From CAUZWH01 sp965224275 (lineage in GTDB: Bacteria; Pseudomonadota; Alphaproteobacteria; SHVV01): a DNA stretch of 64,000 nt. Where the stretch lies: assembly GCA_965224275.1 (NCBI GenBank), contig CBDCYR010000002.1, positions 310,001 through 374,000 of the forward strand. Reading direction: 5' to 3'. Made by a program: the position numbers and the translations under genes. Positions within the stretch are counted from its first letter, which is position 1, and the number at the start of each line of letters is the position of its first letter. Under the pieces are notes generated by a model. It saw nothing but the letters and a program-made list of their open reading frames with translations, was not told the origin of the DNA and did no database searches. Positions 1-9,112 of this stretch are shown here, piece by piece.

Positions 1-92
1 TCCGGACGATTGAGGGTCAGCAGCCCGATGGTCTCGTCGGCCGGCCGCTCCGGTAGATGGGTGATTTCCCAATCGACAAAACGGAACTGCAT
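1..92 (-). CDS. enoyl-CoA hydratase/isomerase family protein, N-terminal fragment (runs off left edge)
   Basis: Only the first 30 codons lie in the window. They begin MQFRFVDWEITHLPE and reach a TLNRP motif, the usual first beta-strand of the crotonase (enoyl-CoA hydratase/isomerase) fold. The start lies 8 bases after the stop of the upstream acyl-CoA synthetase on the same strand, so the two are probably co-transcribed and act in sequence: CoA activation of an acid, then hydration or isomerisation of the acyl-CoA. The substrate cannot be told from this fragment. The family call rests on a short stretch and on context. Confidence 0.6.
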   Translation of the reverse strand, partial: MQFRFVDWEITHLPERPADETIGLLTLNRP

Positions 93-100
93 AGTGTGCC

Positions 101-1654
101 TCAGATCTTTCTTTCGCGATCTGCCCAGTATGGCTCGCGCAACCGGCGTTTGGCGATCTTACCGGGCCCGGTTTTGGGCAAAGGCTCGTGGTGGGTTTCG
201 ATCGATTTCGGAACTTTGTAACCGGCCAGCCGTTCGCGGCACAATGCGATCAGCGTGTCCGGCTCGATGGTATGGCCGCGACGTGGGACCACGATCGCCT
301 TCACCGCCTCGCCCCAACGATCGTCCGGTACACCGATTACTGCAACCTCCTCGACGCTCGGGTGATCGGCCAGGACCGACTCGATTTCGATCGGATAGAT
401 GCTCTCGCCACCGCTCTTGATCAGGTCGCTCATGCGATCCGCGATTGTGAGGTACCCGTCTGCATCGCGGCGCCCTAAATCACCGCTGTGGAACCACCCG
501 TCGCGGAACGCCGCCGCGGTCTCAGCCGGTTTACCCCAATAGCCCTGCGCGATCTTGGGACCACTGACGATGATTTCACCAACTTCGCCCGGCGCGACAT
601 CGCGTCCATCGTCGACGATACGCAGATCGACCAGTTCAACCCCGCGCCCGGCCGACGCCGTACGCGCGCGCCCAGTGGGATCGGCGAAATCGTGCTCCTC
701 TGGGCCGAGGAAGGTTGCGAATCCCGTACATTCGGTCATCGCATAGACGTGCGACAGCACCGGGCCGAAGCTATGAAAGCTCTTCTCGATCGTCGGAAGC
801 GGTGTTGGCGCGCCGCCATAGACGAGATGGCGCAGCGCCGACAGATCGAGGCGGCGCTCACCAAGTTGTTCGGCGAGCATGCTTAGGATCGTCATCGGTG
901 CGGCCGACGCGGTTATCCGCTCAGCTGCCATCGTCGCCAGCGTTGCGGTGGGCTCGAAGGGGATTGCCACCTGGCAACCGCCGACCATCGGCAAGGCCCA
1001 GACCAGCATTCCCGACGCCATATGGAACAAGGGCGAGGTGTGCATCCACACATCCGCCGGCCCGAGCCGTAGCGACAACACGCCGTCGAGCGCGCCGAAG
1101 TAACTGTTGGCGTTGCTAATGCACACGCCTTTGGGCACGCCGGTGCTCCCGCTGGTGTAGTAGATCAGTGCAACATCGTTGGGCGCGACCGCGGCAACAT
1201 CACTGCGCTGGTTTGCCGAGCTCAAAAGCTCCTGATACGCCGGCAAGCCGGAACTCGCCTCTTGCGCCAACACGAAAACATGCTCGGGCTGCGCGCCGGC
1301 ATCACGGGCCGATTCGACCAAGCCTAGAAATACCGGCCCAACGAACACCACGCGCACACCTGCATCGCCAAGCATGTAGGCGATTTCGGCACCGGTAAGA
1401 CGGTAATTGAGCGGCACGAAAACCAGGCCCGCTCGGGCGCAACCGAAGTGAAGTTCGAGGAACCGAGCCGAGTTATGTTCGAGGATCGCAACCCGATCGC
1501 CAGGTTCAAGACCCAGGCCGAGTAGTGCCGAGGCCAGACGCGATGCTCTTGCCGCAAGAGTTGCGTAGGACAGTCGCTCATCGCCATCGACCACGGCCGT
1601 GCGTTCCGCATACAGCGCACAGGCTCGTTGGAGGACTCGCGAAAGGGGAAACAT
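101..1654 (-). CDS. acyl-CoA synthetase (AMP-forming, class I adenylate-forming enzyme)
   Basis: A 517-residue ANL-superfamily ligase that adenylates a carboxylic acid and transfers the acyl group to CoA. The ATP-binding motif YYTSGSTGVPKG is at about residues 165-176. YAMTECTG follows in the middle, GWFHSGDLG near 386, and the hinge/CoA region SGGESIYPIEIES near 415. The catalytic C-terminal lysine is K499 in PKTGPGKIAKRRL. Length is normal for the family. It is followed on the same strand, 8 bases away, by an enoyl-CoA hydratase-type gene, which suggests an acid-degradation operon. Substrate unknown; medium- or long-chain acyl or aromatic acids are all possible. Confidence 0.9.
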   Translation of the reverse strand: MFPLSRVLQRACALYAERTAVVDGDERLSYATLAARASRLASALLGLGLEPGDRVAILEHNSARFLELHFGCARAGLVFVPLNYRLTGAEIAYMLGDAGVRVVFVGPVFLGLVESARDAGAQPEHVFVLAQEASSGLPAYQELLSSANQRSDVAAVAPNDVALIYYTSGSTGVPKGVCISNANSYFGALDGVLSLRLGPADVWMHTSPLFHMASGMLVWALPMVGGCQVAIPFEPTATLATMAAERITASAAPMTILSMLAEQLGERRLDLSALRHLVYGGAPTPLPTIEKSFHSFGPVLSHVYAMTECTGFATFLGPEEHDFADPTGRARTASAGRGVELVDLRIVDDGRDVAPGEVGEIIVSGPKIAQGYWGKPAETAAAFRDGWFHSGDLGRRDADGYLTIADRMSDLIKSGGESIYPIEIESVLADHPSVEEVAVIGVPDDRWGEAVKAIVVPRRGHTIEPDTLIALCRERLAGYKVPKSIETHHEPLPKTGPGKIAKRRLREPYWADRERKI

Positions 1655-1851
1655 AAGCGTCCGTTCAATCGCTACGGCTTAACGTGATGCATTCGTGCGC
1701 CAAAATCCGACCCACCTTGGCCAACTTCTGGAAACCTTTGCGCCGGTTGAGGGTTAACCCATCTTGTGCCGTTACACCGCGAGCATCAAAATCAACCGAT
1801 TGCGACTACCTGCCCTCTCCTCCTAATGAACCAAGAGTACAGTTGATGGGC

Positions 1852-1887
1852 ATCGGGGAGCCGGTCATGCGGCTCCCCGATTTTTTT
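1852..1887 (+). terminator. strong rho-independent terminator on the plus strand with no plus-strand gene upstream
   Basis: A perfect 12-bp stem (1852-1863 with 1870-1881), a 6-base loop and a run of seven T (1881-1887) form a textbook intrinsic terminator reading rightward. The flanking genes (acyl-CoA synthetase, carbonic anhydrase) are both on the minus strand, and the hairpin has no T run in that direction. It may therefore end an unannotated plus-strand RNA. A weak -35/-10-like pair (TTGCGA, 17 bases, CTAATG) lies just upstream at about 1800-1828. The rest of 1655-1945 shows no convincing protein gene. Confidence 0.75.
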
Positions 1888-1945
1888 CTAGTAGCTCTGT
1901 TTGTCGTTCGCGAAACAGCGGGTTGGCAGTTCGGGTTACTGCCTC

Positions 1946-2572
1946 TCATGCGCCGCCGGTGACAAACGCGTCGGCCTCTTCGGGCCCGCTAATTGTTGCT
2001 TCAAGATCGTTCACCAAGCCGTTGGCGAGAGAGTAGACCCAACCGTGTACGCTGAGGCTCTGGCCGCGCGCCCAGGCTTCCTGGACGAAAACATCAGATG
2101 CGACATTCTTGACCTGCCGCATGACGTTGAGCTCACACAGACGATCGAGGCGTGGCCTCTCCTCCGCGATCGCGCCAAGTTCTTCGCGGTGCTCGTGGTA
2201 GACTTCGCGAATCGGATGCAACCAGTGGTCGACGAGGCCACGACGATTGCCGTCGACCGCTGCACTCACGCCGCCGCACCCATAATGCCCCACCACCATA
2301 ACGTGGCTCACCTTCATTACGTCGACCGCAAACTGCAAAACGGACAGGTAGTTGGCGTCCTGCGGCGGCGCCAGATTGGCGACGTTTCGGTGCACGAAAA
2401 GCTCTCCCGGGTCGAGGCCAACGATTTGGTTGGCCGGCACCCGGCTGTCGGAGCACCCGATCCACAGATAGCTTGGCGCCTGCTGACGTTCAAGCCGTTT
2501 GAAAAAGTCGGCGTCGGCCGCGAGCATGCGCTCGGCCCAGGCTCGGTTGCTTGCGATCAGGTGATCCAGCAT
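1946..2572 (-). CDS. can: beta-class carbonic anhydrase
   Basis: A 208-residue beta-carbonic anhydrase that interconverts CO2 and bicarbonate in the cytoplasm. Zinc ligands are visible as C40 (IGCSDSR), H96 and C99 (VGHYGCGG), and the D42/R44 catalytic pair is intact. The long tail after HGWVYSLANGLVNDLEATI matches the CynT/Can type. It is on the same strand as ilvC, about 110 bases downstream of it. The gap is large enough that it may have its own promoter. Supply of bicarbonate for carboxylation is the usual role. Confidence 0.95.
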   Translation of the reverse strand: MLDHLIASNRAWAERMLAADADFFKRLERQQAPSYLWIGCSDSRVPANQIVGLDPGELFVHRNVANLAPPQDANYLSVLQFAVDVMKVSHVMVVGHYGCGGVSAAVDGNRRGLVDHWLHPIREVYHEHREELGAIAEERPRLDRLCELNVMRQVKNVASDVFVQEAWARGQSLSVHGWVYSLANGLVNDLEATISGPEEADAFVTGGA

Positions 2573-2682
2573 GGCGTATCTCTAACCTGGTTGGGTAGCT
2601 TGTCTTCGATGCCCAGGACGACGCCAGCCACGTTGGCGACATGAAAGGTCGGACGTGGCTGACTTAAACTCCCGGAACGGGC

Positions 2683-3708
2683 TTAGTTCTTAGCGCGGTC
2701 GACGAGGCTGTTTTTCCCAAGCCACGGCATCATCGCACGCAACCGCGCCCCAACCTCCTCGATCGGATGTTCGGCGGCGCGGTTACGCATCGCCTTGAAG
2801 CTCGCCTGACTGGCGTGGTTTTCGAGCACCCACTCACGGGTAAAGCGTCCCGATTGGATATCGGCAAGAATGCCTTTCATACGCTCGCGCACGGAGTCGT
2901 CGATGATGACCGGCCCGCGCGTGTAATCCCCATATTCGGCAGTGTTGGAGATCGAGTAGCGCATGTTGGCGATGCCACCCTCGTAGAACAGATCGACGAT
3001 CAGTTTCATCTCGTGCAGGCACTCGAAATACGCCATCTCAGGCGCGTAACCGGCATCGACCAGAGTCTCGTATGCGGCAATGATCAGCGCCGTAACACCG
3101 CCGCACAATACGGTCTGCTCGCCGAATAGATCGGTCTCGCACTCCTCGCGGAAGGTGGTCTCGATGATGCCGGCGCGGCCGCCACCGATTCCCGAACCGT
3201 AGCTCAGAGCGATATCCTGGGTGTTGCCGGAAACGTCGCGTTCGATCGCCATCAGGCACGGCACCCCGGCGCCACGCTCGAATTCGGCGCGGACCGTGTG
3301 GCCAGGCCCCTTCGGCGCAATCATGAATACGTCAAGATCGGGCCGTGGTTCGATCAGCTTGAAATGGATATTGAGGCCATGCGCAAAGGCGAGCGCCGCA
3401 CCCTCTTTCATATTGGCTTTGAGGTGGTTGTGGTAGAGCGCCCCTTGCAGCTCATCCGGCACCAACACCATCAGCACGTCGGCCCATTTGGCGGCGGCAT
3501 CGGCATCCATCACCGGGAACCCCGCAGTCTTGGCTTTGTCGACGCTTGCCGAATCCGACCGCAGCGAGATCGCTACATCGGCAACGCCGCTCTCGTGAAG
3601 GTTATGGGCGTGGGCATGCCCCTGGCTGCCATATCCGTAGATCGCGACTTTCTTGGATTTGATGAGATTTACGTCGGCATCCCGATCGTAGTAGACACGC
3701 ATTGTCAC
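2683..3708 (-). CDS. ilvC: ketol-acid reductoisomerase
   Basis: A class I (short) KARI of 341 residues, the second common enzyme of branched-chain amino acid synthesis. It isomerises and reduces acetolactate or acetohydroxybutyrate with NADPH. The N-terminal Rossmann motif is GYGSQGHAHAHN. The metal/substrate residues sit in the C-terminal knotted domain (E in FGEQTVLCGG, then ECLHEMKLIVDL). A GTG at 3708 lies 8 bases after AGGAGG and is preferred. The ATG two codons later is the start used in many homologues. It is third in the ilvB-ilvH-ilvC series on the minus strand. Confidence 0.96.
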   Translation of the reverse strand: MTMRVYYDRDADVNLIKSKKVAIYGYGSQGHAHAHNLHESGVADVAISLRSDSASVDKAKTAGFPVMDADAAAKWADVLMVLVPDELQGALYHNHLKANMKEGAALAFAHGLNIHFKLIEPRPDLDVFMIAPKGPGHTVRAEFERGAGVPCLMAIERDVSGNTQDIALSYGSGIGGGRAGIIETTFREECETDLFGEQTVLCGGVTALIIAAYETLVDAGYAPEMAYFECLHEMKLIVDLFYEGGIANMRYSISNTAEYGDYTRGPVIIDDSVRERMKGILADIQSGRFTREWVLENHASQASFKAMRNRAAEHPIEEVGARLRAMMPWLGKNSLVDRAKN

Positions 3709-3807
3709 TGGTCTTCCCTCCTGATGTTTTTGCAGCTGGCTTCATTTCTCACTCGCGCGAGGAACATCGAGCCAATCCAGCGGGTTCTATTCTGTCTTCT
3801 CGTCCTA

Positions 3808-4326
3808 TTATTTGGCCACGTCGATGTCGGACCGTCGGCCTATCGCGACGACTCCGGTACGCGATACTTCGGCCAAACCAAGCGGCCGCATTAACTCGAT
3901 AAACGAGTCGATTTCCTCGGTCGAGCCGGTCATTTCAAAAACGAATGCATGAGTCGTGCTGTCGACCAGACGAGCATGCAGAAAATTGGCCAGCCGCAGT
4001 GACTCGACGCGCATCTCCCGCGGCCCCTCGACGCGAATTAAGGCCAGTTCGTGCTCCACCGATTGACCCTCGATCGTCAAGTCACGCACATCATGCACAG
4101 GAACCAGGCGGCCGAGCTGATTCTTGATCTGCTCGATGACCATTTCGGTACCCGTTGTGACAACGGTGATCCGCGATAGCCTCACCTCAGAATCGACTTC
4201 GGCAACGGTGAGGCTTTCGATGTTGTAACCGCGACCGGAAAACAGCCCGATCACGCGCGCCAGAACGCCGGCTTCGTTATCGACCAGGATCGAAAGCGTA
4301 TGGGTTCGGTCTACTTGTTGGTCCAC
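3808..4326 (-). CDS. ilvH: acetolactate synthase small (regulatory) subunit
   Basis: A 172-residue regulatory subunit of acetohydroxyacid synthase. The N-terminal ACT domain (HTLSILVDNEAGVLARVIGLFSGRGYNIESL, residues ~9-38) binds valine for feedback inhibition. The C-terminal half carries the second ACT-like domain of the IlvN/IlvH family. It lies 72 bases downstream of ilvB and 99 bases upstream of ilvC, all on the minus strand, as in other alphaproteobacteria. Confidence 0.95.
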   Translation of the reverse strand: MDQQVDRTHTLSILVDNEAGVLARVIGLFSGRGYNIESLTVAEVDSEVRLSRITVVTTGTEMVIEQIKNQLGRLVPVHDVRDLTIEGQSVEHELALIRVEGPREMRVESLRLANFLHARLVDSTTHAFVFEMTGSTEEIDSFIELMRPLGLAEVSRTGVVAIGRRSDIDVAK

Positions 4327-4398
4327 GATCGGTCCTTGGATAACGCGTTTGACACCAGGTCACTTGGGGCGCTCGCCCGGCCCGGGTTGAGCGGCTGG

Positions 4399-6216
4399 CT
4401 AAACGAGCATTTTGCCCGCGTCGGAAACCTCTCCCTGGTCCTCCGGTCCGAGCAGCATCTCGTAATGCGCCGCGCCCGACGGAATCATCGGAAAGCAGTT
4501 CTCGTCCGGGTCAACGATAATATCGGCGATCACCGCTTGCGGCGTTTCGATCATTTCCTCAATCACACCATCGACCTCGCTGGGCTTCATCGCACGCAGC
4601 CCAACCGCACCGAACGCCTCCGCGAGCTTTACGAAATCCGGTAGCGCATCGACGTAACTCTCGGCATAGCGCCCGCCATGCAGCAGCTCCTGCCACTGGC
4701 GCACCATGCCCATATAGTGGTTGTTGATGATAAATACCTTCACCGGTAGTCGGTACTGGATGATCGTCGACAGTTCCTGGATGTTCATCAGGATCGAAGC
4801 CTCGCCAGCAACGTCGATCACCAGCGACTCGGGATGTGCGATTTGGGCCCCCATCGCCGCCGGCAGCCCGTATCCCATCGTGCCGAGTCCGCCTGATGTC
4901 ATCCAGCGTTTGGGCTCTTCAAACTTCAAATATTGCGCCGCCCACATCTGATGCTGTCCGACCTCGGTGGTGATGTAAGCATCGCGATCTCGAATGTGTT
5001 CATAGAGCCGCTCAATCGCATATTGCGGTTTGGTTAGTTCATCGCTGGAGCGATAACGCAGGCAATCCTTCTTGCGCCACTCGTCGATCTGTTTCCACCA
5101 ACGCTTAAGCGCCGCTTGGTTGGGCTTTGATTTCTTCTTTTTCCAAATGCGCATCATATCGGTGAGCACGTTTTCGACGTCACCGACGATGCCGATATCA
5201 ACCGGCACGTTCTTGTTGATCGACGACGGGTCGATATCGATGTGAATCTTTTTCGAGCCCTGCGAGAACGCGTCGAGTCGCCCGGTAATGCGGTCGTCGA
5301 AACGCGCCCCGATCGCGACCATGACGTCGCAATTCGCCATCGCCAGGTTGGCCTCGTAGGTGCCGTGCATGCCCAGCATGCCGAGAAATTGAGGGTCGGA
5401 GGCCGGATAGGCGCCAAGCCCCATAACGGTATTGGTGATCGGGTAACCCGTTGTGTGGACGAAGTCGGTGAGAAGTTTTGAGGCTTGGCTGCCGGAGTTG
5501 ATGACCCCGCCGCCGGTATAGAAGATTGGTTGTTTCGCCTTAGCGATCATCTCAACGGCGGCTTCGATCTTGGACGGATCGCCTTGGATCCGCGGCCGGT
5601 AAGTACGATGCGTCGTGTTCTTCGGCGGCGCGTAGGCACCAAGTGCAAATTGAACGTCTTTGGGAAGATCGACCACCACCGGGCCGGGTCGACCTGAGCG
5701 CGCAACATAAAAGGCTTCATGAATTACCCGCCCAACGTCATTGGCGTCGCGCACCAGGTAGTTGTGTTTGGTGCATGGCCGGGTAATGCCCACGGTGTCG
5801 GCTTCTTGAAACGCATCATTGCCGATCAGATGGGTGGCGACCTGGCCGGTCAAACACACGATGGGTATCGAATCCATCAGCGCATCGGTGAGACCGGTGA
5901 CCGTGTTTGTGGCGCCCGGACCCGACGTCACGAGCAGGACGCCGACTTTTCCGGTCGACCGCGCATAGCCTTCGGCGGCGTGAATCGCGCCGGGTTCGTG
6001 ACGCACCAAAATGTGGCGCAGTTCGTTTTGCTTGAAAATGACATCGTAGATGGGGAGTACAGCACCACCGGGATAACCGAAAATAACGTCGACACCCTCA
6101 TTGATGAGCGCTCGGATCACGATCTCCGCGCCACTCATTTCCCGCTGGTCAGCCGAATTTTCACCCGAGTCTTGACCCGACTCCTGAGTGCCGTCGTCTA
6201 TCTGGCTTTCAGCCAT
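4399..6216 (-). CDS. ilvB: acetolactate synthase large (catalytic) subunit
   Basis: A 605-residue ThDP-dependent catalytic subunit that condenses pyruvate with pyruvate or 2-oxobutyrate. The N-terminal FGYPGGAVLPIYD segment and the ThDP-activating glutamate in RHEPGAIHAAEGYAR are present. The ThDP/Mg motif near the C-terminus reads VAGEASILMNIQEL, so the usual GD is GE. The first ~25 residues are a charged, low-complexity extension, and translation starts after GCAGGAG. The 240-base upstream gap (6217-6456) holds short hairpins but no leader peptide rich in Ile, Val or Leu codons, so attenuation is not supported. Confidence 0.96.
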   Translation of the reverse strand: MAESQIDDGTQESGQDSGENSADQREMSGAEIVIRALINEGVDVIFGYPGGAVLPIYDVIFKQNELRHILVRHEPGAIHAAEGYARSTGKVGVLLVTSGPGATNTVTGLTDALMDSIPIVCLTGQVATHLIGNDAFQEADTVGITRPCTKHNYLVRDANDVGRVIHEAFYVARSGRPGPVVVDLPKDVQFALGAYAPPKNTTHRTYRPRIQGDPSKIEAAVEMIAKAKQPIFYTGGGVINSGSQASKLLTDFVHTTGYPITNTVMGLGAYPASDPQFLGMLGMHGTYEANLAMANCDVMVAIGARFDDRITGRLDAFSQGSKKIHIDIDPSSINKNVPVDIGIVGDVENVLTDMMRIWKKKKSKPNQAALKRWWKQIDEWRKKDCLRYRSSDELTKPQYAIERLYEHIRDRDAYITTEVGQHQMWAAQYLKFEEPKRWMTSGGLGTMGYGLPAAMGAQIAHPESLVIDVAGEASILMNIQELSTIIQYRLPVKVFIINNHYMGMVRQWQELLHGGRYAESYVDALPDFVKLAEAFGAVGLRAMKPSEVDGVIEEMIETPQAVIADIIVDPDENCFPMIPSGAAHYEMLLGPEDQGEVSDAGKMLV

Positions 6217-6456
6217 CTCACTTGCTCCTGCGTCACGCGGTTGATGCGTGCTTGCTCATCAGGCGCGCTTGAGCGCGTCTTACTACTCAGTTGTTCCCGC
6301 TAGACAACTCAACGATGCACGAGAAAACCTGCCCTCCAGAGAACCCACCCATGAGTGCGTCCGGGTGGACGACAACCCACGACCGTCCCCGAGCAATTCC
6401 TACCGCGCAGGAGTCCTAGGAAAACGGCGCCAAACTAATGTGCAACGCGATCCCGG

Positions 6457-7395
6457 TCAACGAATAAATGGAAAGATTTCGTCAGCAATACTTTCCGATT
6501 GTTGCGTGCCGTCGATTCCACGCCAATCGGCCATCTGGTTACGAAACCACGTCATCTGCCGCTTGGCGAAACGTCGGGTGGCGATTTGCGCCCGTTCGAC
6601 CGCATCGTCAAGCGATAGTTCACCATCGAGATGGGCGATCAGATCGGGAATTCCCAACGCTTTCATAACCGGCAACGCGGAATCGAGGCCATGGGCCCGC
6701 AGCGCTGCCGCTTCCTCTAGCGCACCGTTCTCGATCATCGCCGCAAATCGGCGTTCGATCCGTCGCTTCAGGTCTGCGCGATCCGGCCATAACACGAACT
6801 TGGCAGCCGGCACGATTTGCTGACCCGTCGCGGCTTCACGTTGCCATGCCGACAGCGACACGCCGGTCGCTTCAAACACTTCGAGCGCCCGAGCAATGCG
6901 CTGACCATCGCTCGGGTTGAGGCGCGCCGCTGTTTCGGGATCGCTCTGGGCGAGTTCTTCGTGGAGCGCACCGGCGCCACGCTGATCGAGCCGTTTGCGA
7001 ATCGGTTCTCGTATTTCATCAGCCACGTCGGGGATTTCGGCAATTCCCTCCAGCAGCACCTTGAAGTAGAGCCCGGTACCCCCGGCCACGATCGGCGTTT
7101 GTCCAACCCGCTCCACCTCGGCAATTACGCTTAGCGCCTCACGACGCCACGACGCCACCGAATAGGCCGTCGTCACCGACCGGTGACCGTAAAGGTAATG
7201 GGGTACGCGCGCTTCATCGGCTGCGGTCGGGCGCGCGGTCAGGATGCGAAGCTCGGCGTAAACCTGTTGGCTATCGGCGTTGATGATCGCCGCACCGCCG
7301 CGCGCCGCGCACCTTTCGGCCAGACGCAACGCGAGCGCCGACTTGCCACTCGCGGTTGGCCCCGCTATCAGGATTGCAGATGTGTCCATAGCCAT
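6457..7395 (-). CDS. miaA: tRNA dimethylallyltransferase
   Basis: MiaA adds a dimethylallyl group to N6 of A37 in tRNAs reading UNN codons. The P-loop GPTASGKSALALRL is near the N-terminus. INADSQQVY and the tRNA-binding/catalytic region VAGGTGLYFKVLLEG follow. RFAKRQMTWFRNQ is near the C-terminus. An upstream ATG at 7452 would also be open, but it would run almost up to the divergent serB start at 7459 and add 19 residues that the family lacks. The ATG at 7395 (or 7389) fits better. The shared 60-base space probably carries both promoters. Confidence 0.93.
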   Translation of the reverse strand: MAMDTSAILIAGPTASGKSALALRLAERCAARGGAAIINADSQQVYAELRILTARPTAADEARVPHYLYGHRSVTTAYSVASWRREALSVIAEVERVGQTPIVAGGTGLYFKVLLEGIAEIPDVADEIREPIRKRLDQRGAGALHEELAQSDPETAARLNPSDGQRIARALEVFEATGVSLSAWQREAATGQQIVPAAKFVLWPDRADLKRRIERRFAAMIENGALEEAAALRAHGLDSALPVMKALGIPDLIAHLDGELSLDDAVERAQIATRRFAKRQMTWFRNQMADWRGIDGTQQSESIADEIFPFIR

Positions 7396-7458
7396 GAAAT
7401 CGCGATCGCCGAACGCTAGCCAGACGCGCCGACTCGCCAACCACGCGCCCACCGCTTC

Positions 7459-8361
7459 ATGAAATATGTACTGACGTTGATAGGCAACCCGGTGGACGAC
7501 GCACTCAGTGCCGTGGTGGCCGACAAAGTCAGTGCCGCGATCGGGCGCTCAGGCGCGATGACCGAACCGATGGATTGGCTAGCCCGGCGCCGCGCGGTCG
7601 ACATTGTGTTTGATGGGCAATCTCCAGCCCGCGCGCTGGCCATTGCCCGCGGCGTGATCGAGGACCTGCCGATCGACCTCCATGCGCAGCCCGTCGCCGG
7701 GCGGCGCCGACAGCTGCTGGTATCGGACATGGATTCAACCATTATCGCCATCGAAACCATTGATGAACTCGCCGCCGCATTGGGCAAGCGCGATGAGGTC
7801 GCCGCGATCACCGCCGCCGCGATGGCAGGCAAGCTCGACTACGCCGATTCGCTCAGAGCACGCACCAAGCTATTCGCCGGCCTTGATGAATCCGAGCTCG
7901 AGAAAGTCTACACCGAGCGCGTCACCGTTAATGCCGGCGCCCGTGAACTGGTTGCGACCATGAACAAGTTCGGCGCCATCACGGCTCTCGTATCGGGTGG
8001 GTACCGCTATTTCGCGGCGCGTATAGCCACCGAACTCGGGTTCCACTTCCATCACGCGAACCGGCTGGAGATCGCCGATGGAATCCTAACCGGCAATGTC
8101 GAAGAGCCGATCACGACCGGTCAAACCAAGCGCGAGATCATCGAGCGCACGGCGAATGAGCATGGCATTGAATTGCCCGCAACGATGGCGATCGGCGACG
8201 GGGCCAACGACATCGCCTTGCTCGAGAGCGCCGGGATCGGTATCGCCTACCGCGCCAAGCCGATCCTGGCGGAGCGCGCCGACATGTGTGTCAACCACAC
8301 CGACCTGCGCAGCGCCCTATACCTGCAAGGTTTCCGAGACAGGGACATCGCTGACGACTGA
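7459..8361 (+). CDS. serB: phosphoserine phosphatase
   Basis: A 300-residue HAD-family phosphatase performing the last step of serine synthesis. The N-terminal ~80 residues form the ACT-like regulatory region. The catalytic motif DMDST starts at D90 (nucleophile D90, acid/base D92). Motif II is SGGYRYF, and motif III/IV is GDGANDIALLESAGIGIAYRAKP. It is divergent from miaA. Its stop is 12 bases from the converging stop of the next gene. Confidence 0.95.
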   Translation: MKYVLTLIGNPVDDALSAVVADKVSAAIGRSGAMTEPMDWLARRRAVDIVFDGQSPARALAIARGVIEDLPIDLHAQPVAGRRRQLLVSDMDSTIIAIETIDELAAALGKRDEVAAITAAAMAGKLDYADSLRARTKLFAGLDESELEKVYTERVTVNAGARELVATMNKFGAITALVSGGYRYFAARIATELGFHFHHANRLEIADGILTGNVEEPITTGQTKREIIERTANEHGIELPATMAIGDGANDIALLESAGIGIAYRAKPILAERADMCVNHTDLRSALYLQGFRDRDIADD

Positions 8362-8372
8362 TCCCCCCTTCG

Positions 8373-8891
8373 CTACGACCCCATCGCTGCATCGATCACG
8401 CGGCCATACAGCCGCGCCCGTGCCGCCGCATCGCTCGGGCCAACCCAATCGCGACCGATCACCTCGAGATCTGGATCACTCGGGTCAATACCCAGCGTCG
8501 TCATATAGTCCTCATCCACGACCAGAAACTGATGTCTGTATCCGAGCAGGAAGCCGCCATGGCGAGCTCGAATTCGTTTGGCTTCGTTGTAGCAGGCACA
8601 CCAAATGTTGATGTGCGCGCCGCACCTGTGTGGATACAGCAGGGTGCCGACGTCGTTCGCGCCGGCACCGCTGAGAACTTGCACGGCATGCGGCCAACCG
8701 TGAAACCCGAGTTCACGTGCAACGATTGCCAAACAATGGCGACGCTTGATGGCGCCCGCGATCACAGCCGCATCGGCCGGCTTGAACGCATCGAGTTTGC
8801 GGACGCGCTGCAGCGCTTTCGGATTACCCGAACTGACCTCTCGGTGCAGTCTGCGTGCGTGTGATTTGAGTGCTCGAACAATGTCAGCCAT
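8373..8891 (-). CDS. conserved protein of unknown function
   Basis: The ATG at 8891 follows AAAGGGAACCGAT and gives 172 residues. The longer open frame back to 9017 lacks a ribosome site there. The N-terminal third is basic and helical (LKSHARRLHREVSSGNPKALQRVRKL), followed by an ankyrin-like HCLAIVARELGFHGWPHAVQVL helix pair. The C-terminal half has CGAHINIWCACYNEAKRIR and a conserved-looking RHQFLVVDEDYMTTLGIDP segment. No signal peptide or membrane segment is seen. I do not recognise a function. It converges with serB. Confidence 0.75.
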   Translation of the reverse strand: MADIVRALKSHARRLHREVSSGNPKALQRVRKLDAFKPADAAVIAGAIKRRHCLAIVARELGFHGWPHAVQVLSGAGANDVGTLLYPHRCGAHINIWCACYNEAKRIRARHGGFLLGYRHQFLVVDEDYMTTLGIDPSDPDLEVIGRDWVGPSDAAARARLYGRVIDAAMGS

Positions 8892-9112
8892 ATCGGTTCC
8901 CTTTTGGATCTTCCCGCTCCGTGCGATCCAGAGAAGCGACAGGATCAATCGTCCCGACGTCCCACGATAATCATGCAGGGTGAATTGTCTTTCGGCGGGC
9001 GAGGCACCCCTGCGCACCTGACCGGCAAAATCATCGATCCCAACTGACCTGTCAAGCCGATTGGACCAGGCCCCGAGCTGCAGCCTGCAGAACTCCGAGG
9101 ACCAGCTGACCC

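Noticed and set aside
6217..6456. ilvB attenuator or leader peptide
   Set aside because: Hairpins exist, but the only short frame (7 codons) has no Ile, Val or Leu run and no terminator precedes ilvB.
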